From Xestospongia bergquistia (taxonomy: Eukaryota > Porifera > Demospongiae > Haplosclerida > Petrosiidae): DNA of 64,000 nucleotides. The stretch spans positions 870,501 through 934,500 of the forward strand of contig OZ014412.1 in NCBI GenBank assembly GCA_963965975.1. Direction: 5' to 3'. Under the pieces are notes generated by a model. The model saw only the letters and a list, made by a program, of their open reading frames with translations, did no database searches and was not told the origin of the DNA. Made by a program: the position numbers and the translations under genes. Of the stretch, positions 1 through 10,187 are shown piece after piece; the first letter of the stretch is position 1, and every line of letters starts with the position of its first letter.

Positions 1-341
1 ATTCCAGCTAGTGACTTCTTATCAGAGCTAAACAACCTTATTACATATTATGGAAACTCAATTAATTAGTGCCAAACTATTTAAATAATTATACTTATAT
101 TGTACTGTTTTAGAAATAGTAGTCACAATAAGTGGTCCATGTGGATGATACAATTTCATGATGATTGTCGCTTCTAAGGTAGTCTGTTCTTTTTATATGA
201 ATAATACATAACAATTTCATAATTAAAATGCAATGTCAACGTAAAAATATAATTGTATTATATAAAAGTTATTGCTGGGTATAGAGCTAAAAATATAATA
301 TAATTTAATAAGTAAAGATTATTGTGTCTAGAAATAATTAC

Positions 342-3300
342 TCAGAAAACAATATCTCCTTTCTTTCCTGTGTCCTCAGCTGGTTGACCTGCATCTTCAT
401 CTTTTACAATTACAACATTATTATCACCTGTTGTAACAGGATTCTCTGATTTATCACCACCAATAGCTTCAGCACACTCTAATTCTGGATTCTACAGATA
501 GACATAAAGAAGCTGGTTACTGAGCAATAGCTAACAATTTATATATTATTTACATTATTTAATGTAGTTGATACTCCACAAACACATGAGATGTTGTAAT
601 GATAATTGAAATATAACTGGTTACATAATTAATAACAAAGTTTAAAGCAATTGTAATGGTAATGGTAATTGGGTAATTAATTATGTAATTAATTTGGAAT
701 TTTTTGGCTCTAATGGTAATTGTAATGCTATAATTGGGTAATTGTTTCATGGTTTGGTGAAATTAATGGTAATGGGTAAGGGCAATGAGGTAACCATTAA
801 GTAATAGTAATTGTAAATCATTACATGATAAAGTAATTAACAACATCCCTACATTAGCTGATAAAGGATGAGGACAAATGACCACATGTTACTTACAGTA
901 GATGATACATTATCATTTTGAGATTCTCTTTCACTCTAAAAAAATAATAGTATAAAATATAATTATAATATTATTATATAATTTGTGATGTACTTTAGCT
1001 GCTCTTGTTTCTCTTTGTTCTGGATGACTAGATACAACATACGATGACTGACTACCAGCAAGATCTGTAGTGGTGGCAGTTTCTGGTACACTATAATCAT
1101 GGCTCTACATTATAATAAACAATAAAGACAGAGAGTGTGTATACCACATTTACTGGTGCTGTTGTATCTTCTTCAATATAAGTAAATGATGTTATAGTTG
1201 TTTCATTGGGTAACTGAGTGGAAACTTGCGAGGAGTCCTATCAAAATAATATTTTACAACATTAGATTGAAATATTATTGAAAAGAACTTTCATTTGCTA
1301 AAAGTGTTACCATATTTTCTTGTTCATCAGGAGCTGCACTAGATTTTGATGTTACTAATTGAGAAGTAGCATTAAGGTTTGTTGTTCCATTGGAATATGA
1401 TGCTCTCTATGTAATTAATATAAGATATTCATTGAAGAGATTAAAAAAACTAACTAGAATCACAGGTTCAGCATCATCATTACTACTACCAGTCTCTAAA
1501 GTCTGAAAAAACTCAATTGTAATAATAATAATAATGTTAAAATGTTTTACTTGATGATCGCTGTTCTGTTGTGATGATTGGATCAAAAATAATTCTAATA
1601 CTTCATTATATTTGATTAATAAAACATACCTGATTAATAGGTATACTATTGTCTTGGTTGTGGTATTGTATAGTAGATGATGGAGGTGGTACTATCACCT
1701 ATAATTCAAAGATGATGTCACCATGATGTCATAAATGATCTTACAATGCTACGAGAAACACGATCATCTTCAGGTTGATGTATTTCTGAACTAGATGATA
1801 CAAGGACAAACACATATATTATAGAGGCACATAGATTGATAGATATTAAAGAAAAAGTTTAAAAAAGCATAAAGTATAATAAGATACATAATAATAATAA
1901 CAGACTATATACTAGATATATGTCTGACTCATGATTGTGTGTGTCTGCTTCATAACTGATATAGTCTACATTGTTATTAGATAATTCATTATTATTATGA
2001 ATTCTATATTGATGTAAAGTAGATAATTGAAGTAATAGTAGATAAGATACACTAACGCTTCTAATGTAGTCATTTCAACTCCACTTTCAAGATTCTCATT
2101 TTCACTTTCTTGTTCACCTCTCTCTTGATTTAATGTTCCCTCAGTTGACCTAATAATTAATAGATATAATGTCTTATGATCTGTGATCATATACCAATTT
2201 TGATTAAGGACACACACATATATTATAGAGGCACATAGATAGATAGATATTAAAGAGTGTGTGCATAAAGTATAATAAGATACATAATAATAACAATAAT
2301 AATTTAACAATAATAAACTACCTTGGTTCTGTTGTAGATGTGAGACTTGAAAACATAACAGGTGGTAAGTTGCTCTCTGCTAATACATGTAGTGTCATTT
2401 TATTACCTTTGAACTTACTTTTACTTTTTCGCTTATTTTTTAATTTAACTGCTATACAGGGAATTGAAGCACCAAGTATAACTATTATAGCAGTAATAAC
2501 TACTATAGGAGTAACAATTATAATTGTCTTGTTGGATTTTGAGTGAATCTCTGCAATAATCTTTTAAATATATTCATTATTAAAGTTATTTACCAATTGG
2601 TAAAGGACTAATGGAATGAGATAGAGACATCAAACTTGGAAATGATGACATCATCCTACAACTGGTACCTATCACAGTTATTGTCATCTGTGAGATAATG
2701 TGGTTATAATCAATGGAGGTGTTTTTAAAGACAATTTTGACAGTATATTCTCCAGGACATAATTTATGTATGACTCCACAAGCAATATGAGTGGTTGTGT
2801 TCTGATGAACAAATGAAGGCACGTTATCAGTGGAGTTAGTAGCCATTATTCCACAACCCCATAGTGTAGAGTGTGGAAGGAAATGACATTGATATCGCAT
2901 ACCATTAGTAATAGGATATACATTGAAGGACTTTATCTGAGATGTATCTATATAATATCAGAAAATGACATGCATATAGTTATTTGTGGTACTTACTAAA
3001 ATATTTGAGAAATTTCATTGGTGATAAGTTTAAATTAGACCAAATGAAATGAGCTGAACACTTAAACTGATCAAGAGGACACAAAAGATGTAGTCCTTCA
3101 TTTATTATAATACTTCCATTATTAGTTACAGTAATATTATAATCACTGTAATTAGAGTAATGTTCACATGTTATATTAACAGATAAATGAGTAGGATATG
3201 ATGGAATACAATCAACATTAATAACCTGTATATAGAGGATAGGATCAATTTAATTAGAATAAAGACTACTAACTTGTGCTCTAAAAATAACAATAGCATT

Positions 3301-5571
3301 ATGTGGATTATCAGGATCAACTTCAATATGATAATCTGTTAATATTACTTGTGGAACTAAAGATATAATCAATCACAGGATGTGACATAGTTATATTTAC
3401 TTAATGAAGTATTATAATAGTACGTTATCTCATTTCCTGTACTAGCTCCATTAGTAGCTGATATAGTTACTGTATATATTTCATTAGATATAATGATATC
3501 ACTTAATAGATAATATATACTAGTACTAGTAGTGATGTTAGTAATGTTAAGTTCTAATATAGTAATAGTATAATAGAGTATAGGACAACCAGGTAGACTT
3601 GGAGGAGGTAACCATGTCAACAGAACACCTGTACAATTTAATGTACTATTTAGAATGACTGGACCAGGAGGACCTATATTAACATGAATTATAATAATGT
3701 ACATAAATTATATTATGCATCCAAAAGTTTCATAGTATAAACGCTCAAATTTGAATTATTAGCTGAGTAAATTTTCATACACACAAAGCATGTTAATTCT
3801 CAAACTTGATTTCTATTGAATAGAAATCGAAGACTTTTATGTATTCAAATATGCCAACTCCACAAACAAATATGAGATACAAGTATTTAGATGAAGAGTG
3901 ACTTTAAAAAGTAGAGATAGATAGCAAAAATAGTAGTCATAGATCTGATAAGGTCATGACTGTTTTTACTTAAAATGGCTTTAGGATTTCAATGATCCTA
4001 AGTAATTGTCTCTGACAATATTAAATAACAGAGAGTCTATCAACATGTTTGATGTAACCACGTCAACAAGTTTGTAATTTTGTTGTTCATTATTTTGTTT
4101 GTTATAAAGTATTAATGAGTAATTTTGTACATAATGTGTACAAAAATTTTCTAATGTCAAATATTTCTAGATCTAAGGTAATGTAGTATAGTTTATAGTA
4201 CTAACCTTGTACTAATAATGTGAAGTTATTTGAACAATCAGGTAATTTTTGACTAGTCCTTGGTCTGATCAGAACTTGAATTATGCTGTCATTATAGCTT
4301 AGAGTGACATTAATAGTTAAAGTCACATTACAAATGTCCTCAAATTCAATGATGTTCTTCATTGGAGTTATGTATTGTTGACTATTGTGATGATACACAT
4401 TTAATGCATAATCATTAATGAGTTCATTACAATGACTTAGTCCCATGACAGAAAATGTGAATGATGTACTTCCTCCACAAGATGTGGTATTAGATATATG
4501 ACTGATCCTGTCTGAAACATTTGAACAAACTAGAGTATGAACAAAATATAATAATAGAGGAGAATACCATATTATACAATATGCATTTAAATTTTAAATA
4601 TTTTTCTTTCCTACATATATTAATTAGGGAAATTGTTGTAACTTCAATTTATTCATTTTCAGTTAAATTTTAAATTTTACTAAGTTTCTCATTGTTTTCT
4701 TTTAGCTCCTTTATTATCTCATCAACTGTATCGTATATAATAGTATCAAGGATTACAGTAGACACCCATTCATTTAATGCAAGAAGGGGCATCTGGTGAC
4801 TTTAGTCTAATATCTTGACATTGTGACAACATAATACATTAATAACGACATAATAATGGATCTCATTTGAAGTGATCTACTCCAGATAATGCAAAAAAGT
4901 AGTTACTGTCTAAAACTTGTCATAGTTTCAAGGACTACCTTCAAATGAACTGTTTTTTTATTCTTAATATCATATCTTTATTTTCTATAGTTTATTGTTA
5001 ATAATTTGCACTAATAGTTTTGAGCATTGTGATTATTACTCAAAAATTAATGGTTTAAATGCCAAGAAATAGAACTAAAGTCACCAATGGCCCTTTCTCA
5101 CATTAAGTAAGTGAGCGTCTGGGGGATGAGACAGTAATTCACATCCTCCATTAATATTATTAAACAAAAACTTCTGATGAATCACTATAGACCAAATAGT
5201 AAGTTCTAACTACATCACAAATTTTCTAAATTTGCAAATAAGGACTGTGTCAGTATAAATAAATTTATTTTATCTACTAGCTTTATTTTCAAACATTAGA
5301 TGTATTTGATAATGTCTTTGTGGTACTACATGATCTGATATATTAACATATACCAACCATCTCTTCTCATTAAGTATTGATATTGTTACTTTTATTCTCT
5401 GTGATGACACTGATATTATTATCAGACATAAGGTCTTATCATTTTTTAGTTTCAATTCCAGAGAATATAAAATATGTTCTATTTAATTTATTCAAATGTT
5501 AATATGATAATATACTTACAATGATAAGGAGATATTAGAAACAGTAAGAAGGCGACAACATTCCAACTCAT
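342..5571 (-). CDS. Receptor B1: Ig-like/FN3 type I membrane protein with a long multi-exon tail
   Basis: Sixteen exons read on the minus strand: 5520-5571, 4206-4529, 3401-3673, 3274-3356, 2997-3225, 2594-2947, 2322-2550, 2057-2149, 1745-1790, 1630-1698, 1455-1502, 1311-1406, 1145-1237, 994-1104, 897-935, 342-491. They join in frame to 762 codons. Residues 1-17 (MSWNVVAFLLFLISPYH) are a signal peptide; 18-125 a cysteine-bearing Ig-like domain; 126-216 FN3; 217-320 a third domain; 321-438 the membrane-proximal C-x-F...G-C domain; about 447-470 the transmembrane helix followed by a Lys/Arg stop-transfer. The tail (about 250 residues) is acidic and Ser/Thr-rich with PPPSS and IQYHNQ (YxN, YxxQ). 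Most tail exons are phase 0 and a multiple of three. It is head-to-head with A1. Seen: frame and splice continuity. Known: the domain types. Inferred: a surface receptor. The ligand is unknown. Confidence 0.8.
492..896 (-). repeat. B1 intron with degenerate TAATGG/TAATTG simple repeat
   Basis: The 405-bp intron between the last two B1 tail exons holds imperfect runs of TAATGG, TAATTG and ATTAAT (about 600-800). The 63-codon minus-strand reading frame here consists almost wholly of Ile, Thr, Asn and Tyr, as expected from repeat translation, and is not a gene. Confidence 0.6.
5278..5392 (-). repeat. A-family exon fragment inserted in B1 intron 1
   Basis: About 115 bp nearly identical to part of the A-family third-domain exon (compare 6945-7065), reversed relative to the A genes and therefore in the sense direction of the B1 transcript. 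The matching B2 intron (around 15480) reads straight across without it, so it looks like a recent insertion. A possible acceptor (ATCACAG) precedes it in the B1 direction. Whether it is ever spliced in cannot be told. Confidence 0.7.
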
Positions 5572-5681
5572 TGTTTTTTGCAGGGGCAGTGGCTGACTCG
5601 TCCCTAACTATCAGCCACACCCCATCATGTACTTATAAAAACAATTCTTAGACTATACACTTTGTTAAAAAGAAGATTGAA
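5572..5681. promoter_or_regulatory. Compact divergent promoter between B1 and A1
   Basis: Only 110 bp separate the start codons of B1 (-) and A1 (+). A TATAAAA at 5634-5640 lies 41 bp before the A1 ATG, and a CCACACCCC element sits at about 5615-5623. The corresponding B2/A2 interval is of similar size and keeps a CACACCC core. A shared promoter is inferred from spacing; there is no transcript evidence. Confidence 0.55.
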
Positions 5682-8265
5682 ATGGCTCCTGTACTTGCTA
5701 CAATATACTGCTTTCTCTACATAGCAATGTCTTGGCAATTTACAGAAGCTGCTCTTGCAGGTACACATTATATATTTTATTATTGCAATAAGAGAACTGA
5801 ATATTTTGCTGCAGAATTTGTTGAAAAACCAACTTCAGTTAATACTACTCAAGGCTCCATAGCAGAATTCAATTGTACTGGATATTCTCAAGGATTTCAT
5901 TGGGTGATTAATAATAGACTATCAGATCATGATGATAATTCACATCGTGGTTTAGAAGAGATTAATGAAGTAGTAAATTCTGCTACTAATTTAAATATAC
6001 ATATTTTGCAAGTACCAGCAGAACCAAAAAACAATGGAGTTAACATAACATGTGTAATTTATAATTTTCTGAATGTTCCCAGTGATCTTGTTTACTTACA
6101 CATTCAAGGTATGTTTATTTAATACAATGTAACGATTTGTTTATTTAACATAATGTAATAATTTTCATTATCAGTTTGAAAGTTGATATTTACTTTGATT
6201 TAGAATAAAAACAACATAATTTCAATCCACAGTTTATTTCCCAAACTACCATCACATTATATTATACATAGCTATCATAACATGTACATATTTGGTAAAT
6301 GTTTACTATCCTATAGGTTTATTGAGTGAGGTAACTGATGTTCATTTAACTCAAGTCAACAGTACTACTGTACAGTTATCATATAATTCTCCTCCTACTT
6401 TAATGGGTGTCCCTATATTAAACTATTCTATTGAATTATTCTCAACATCTAATAACTTAACATCAGTGATATATTGGACAACAGAGGAGACAATACTAGT
6501 GACAATAAATAATCATTGTATTAACTATTCACTACAAATATCAGCTTGGAACAATGTAGGTAAAGGGAATATTACTACATTACCACTGATACTATATCAA
6601 GGTTAGTATTAGTTATAAGTAGTTGGATGTGGTAATTTAGGAAAATTACCTCTTCTCTTTCATAATATTATTTACTAGTCCCCGTAAGTCCTCCTCTTAA
6701 CACTACTGTCAAGTTTATATCTGATAATAACTATATTGATGTGTCTGTAGAGAGTATAGTAAGTATTAACTAGTATACTATATATTACATTAAATTAATA
6801 ATATATTAACTTTGAACTATTTATCTTAAACTGTTTAGATTAGTGCTAGCTGTGTTGGAAGGGTTCCAGATAATGTCACAATATCACTGGTTTCAGTGTA
6901 TACAACAACATGTCAGTTAGCTATTAATGGTATTGATTGTAATGAAGTAACAATATCAATACTCAATGAGAAGAGATGGTTGGTACATGTTAATATATCA
7001 GATCATGTAGTACCACAAAGACATTATCAAATACATCTAATGTTTGTAAATAAAGCTGGTATAACACCAATGTCAACAACAATGATCAGTGAGTGAGACA
7101 TTTAATAGATTATTTTTAATTGTTTATTTTATTAGGTACATTTCAAACACAGAGAGCTAAAATTGAATATAGTAATAATTATGTATGTATTAATTGTTAT
7201 TTTGCTGAAGGGTCAACATCATCTGGTTGTCATGGTATCTTTGTTGATATCCATGAAGTATTACATAACCAAACATTTACTGTACCAAGAAGCAAAAGAG
7301 CTCCTATTTTTGGACGTAATTGTGAGGTGTTGTTATCAGGAGAATATCGTGTACTGATCTTTGATAGAGATAAGAGTGGTCATATCGAAAATGAAATTGC
7401 ATTAAAACTGAGTGCTATTGTAAGCCATCAACTAGAAACTACAACAATCAAGACATTATCTTCTTTTATTGGTAAGTAGTTGTATTATCACTTTATATGT
7501 TAGTAATGTTGTTATTATATTGATGCTGAGTCATTGTTATTGTTCCCTTAACAGATACTAGTACATCTTCTCAGTTAATAACACCTTTTGTCACTACAAC
7601 AATAGAACCTTCTGGTCAAAGTAGTACTAATGATATATCTTTATTACTTATTATATTATTTGTTACTGGAGGAGTGCTATTATTAACAAGTATTATTGTT
7701 ATATCATTAGTGGGTTGTTTAATACGTACTAAGAAAAAGAACAAGAGATTAATAATATGTAAGAACAATAACTTATCAAAGTCCATTTTGTTTGACATCA
7801 TAGATTAATTGTTAACCATAAATTGTCTTTTTGACAACCCTCCATATAAATACATGTACATATATATCATCTCCATAATATATCACTTGTGTTTGTAAAG
7901 TCAAAACAAATGAAATTCAAATGGATGGATGAAATGTATGAATAGATATATGGATGGTTCTACAAGTAGATATTCTAATAGACATACACAGTCAGTTAAT
8001 GTATTAAGTATATTTTATTCTTTATTTTAATAATCCAGCTGTTTGGACAGCTCATGAGCGCCAGAGACACACAGAATTGTTCCTGTATACATTAACAGAT
8101 GATGTACCACCTCCACTACCTCCTAGGACTCCTCCCACACAACAGACACCAGATCCAATGTATGACAATATGGAGGAGATCCAGTTTAGAGCTACTAACA
8201 GACAGGCTGTAGCACTTCAAGAGTGTCCAGCTTATACTAAATTACCACTACAATCAACAAAATAA
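5682..8265 (+). CDS. Receptor A1: Ig/FN3 receptor with CD28-like tail motifs
   Basis: Eight exons: 5682-5760, 5815-6108, 6317-6601, 6679-6758, 6839-7088, 7136-7471, 7555-7758, 8039-8265; 584 residues, every junction in frame. Signal peptide 1-26; Ig domain 27-124 (FNC, W, then NGVNITC); FN3 125-219; third domain 220-329; membrane-proximal domain 330-441 with C-Y-F-A-E-G-S-T-S-S-G-C; transmembrane about 469-497 followed by RTKKKNKR. The tail has PPPLPPRTPP (SH3-type), MYDNM at about 550-554 (both YxN and YxxM) and AYTKL at 574-578. The first intron is only 54 bp and open in frame, so its removal is uncertain; a paralogue (A3) has a longer intron there. Likely a signalling surface receptor; partner unknown. 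Confidence 0.85.
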
Positions 8266-8683
8266 TATAGATATATCTACTGTAATAATATTACATAATA
8301 TAATATTGTATATAGCAATTGTGAACTTTTTTGATGTCAAAAATACTCATTGTTTTTATGATCAGTGATATTAGAATCTACTTTCTTTGTATGAGTTGTT
8401 AGGGTGGGGTAATATCATAACCACATTAAATTTACTATAATTACATAATATCAGAGTTCTTTATAATCTAAACTGTTAGTAACTGTTATCTGGTTTTGAG
8501 AACAACAAATACAGAATACATTTATCAGATTGTCTGTAGTGTAGTCCATATTACATCAACACTATTACCACTTAATATCATGGAAAAATGCATTGACATG
8601 CATTACTTAATCATATCATAGAAATTGGTAAATGTACTATATATATATAAACTAAGGGAGACATTATTAATGAATAACACATA

Positions 8684-8754
<71 letters not shown>
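8266..8754. repeat. A1 3' flank and AT dinucleotide run
   Basis: The first ~420 bp after the A1 stop match the flank after A2 (from 18232), so the duplicated unit extends past the coding region. An (AT)n run, interrupted once, fills 8689-8754. No coding signal seen. Confidence 0.7.
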
Positions 8755-8760
<6 letters not shown>

Positions 8761-8770
8761 GTATATATGT

Positions 8771-9250
8771 TACACTGGCCTTGTACTAATAATGTGAAAT
8801 TATTTGAACAGTAATTAACACTTCCAACACTAAGTGTCTGATAAGAATTTGAACTAAACTATCATTATAAGATAATTTGACATTATAGATAGTTAATATG
8901 ACGACACAGAAATTAGCAATATTGCTTACAGGATCCTCCACAGGATCACTTCAATTTTGTATTCATATGGTCCACAAGGATGTAGTCCAGTGATATTAAA
9001 AGTGAATTTAAGAGAAGATCCTTCACAAGATGTGATATCTGGCAAATAACTGATCTGATCTGAGGAATCTGGACAAACTGAGAGAAGATTATTATAGATC
9101 TACTTACGGTGACTATTAATTGTTATTTTTCATGTGTATATTCGTGGAGTCCGTATTACAATACATAATGAACTTCCTGAACAATACACTTACTTTTTTA
9201 AACAAGGAGATCAAAGAGAGAGTATAAAAGCGACAACGAATCAGCAGAAG
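8771..9250 (-). pseudogene. Decayed B-family 5' end (Ig-like and signal exons)
   Basis: The segment 8771-9082 aligns by eye with the Ig-like exon of B4 (59085-59411), and 9189-9250 with its signal-peptide exon. The Ig-like part has lost about 40 bp and the start codon is gone. No FN3 or later exon follows on this strand. It forms a broken head-to-head pair with the A remnant next to it, like the living B1/A1 and B2/A2 pairs. Confidence 0.75.
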
Positions 9251-9722
9251 CTAATCTTGTAGGTATATTCTGGATGTATGATAAAGCTAGATCATTTTTA
9301 TATAGAGTTTGTTAAAAAAAACAGCTTCTGAAAATGCTAGTCAAGGATTAAAAGCTCAATTGTATTTGTTCAATTGTATTGGATACTTGTAATGTTTTCA
9401 TTGGTTGGTGAATAATAAACAGCAATGGATAATTTGCATTATGGTTTTAAAAAAATATAAAGCTCTAAATCTTGTTAATAAATTAAAAATAAATCTTTTT
9501 AGCCAGCTGAGCTAAAAAACAACAGAATTACAACATAATATGTTTTATCAATACAATTAACACACCAGTGATGTTGTTTACCTCTATGTTCAAGCTATGT
9601 TTACTGAATATGAATATTTGAGACATGATATTTCATTAATGGAACTGACCCATATAGGTTTATTGAGTGAGGTAACTGATGTTCATTTAACTCAAGTTAA
9701 CAGTACTACTGTACAGTTATTA
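9238..9722 (+). pseudogene. Decayed A-family 5' end (signal, Ig, start of FN3)
   Basis: The end of the A signal exon (AGAAGCTAATCTTGTAG) is near 9248-9264; a worn Ig exon with several deletions spans about 9300-9590; and the first ~65 bp of the FN3 exon, still almost identical to A1, lie at 9657-9722. Homology then stops abruptly. The FN3 piece is far better preserved than the Ig piece, which suggests later gene conversion or a separate event. Confidence 0.75.
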
Positions 9723-10187
9723 TAGTATATATTTATTACTTGAGAAGGGAATGGTGACTGATATTCATACTATGCAAAAGTCTCATTAAATATAATTTTA
9801 TAATAAATTAATGCTACAATAATACGATCAAAGTTGCTTAACTATAGTCACAGTATTTAAACTATTAACTATAAGAGTAGTCAATAACTCAAGACACATA
9901 TTCAACTGTTAAATACAACTTGTACAAACTATGAAGAAAAAAAAATATTGTAATTAGTTCATGGCTCCACAAAAAATTCTGTATTATTTGGTCTAAAACA
10001 ATTATTAATTATTAACACCATAAACATCATGAACAGGAGTCACAAATAGTCCAAGTAGAAAATTGTATAATATTAAAAGACAGTAACTACTTGTCTAGTC
10101 TCTTCATTTTATTACTATCAAAACAATTTATAATAATTCCATACAACTATTAATTATAATTATCTATGAATATAGTATTATAGTAAG
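9723..10187. other. Intergenic, nothing recognised
   Basis: AT-rich, no reading frame with gene-like composition and no match to the receptor exons. Confidence 0.5.

Noticed and set aside
7163-7357. Plus-strand frame starting MNIVIIMYVLIVILL, repeated in A2 and A4
   Set aside because: Alternate frame of the A membrane-proximal exon; the main frame has the conserved cysteines and splice continuity.
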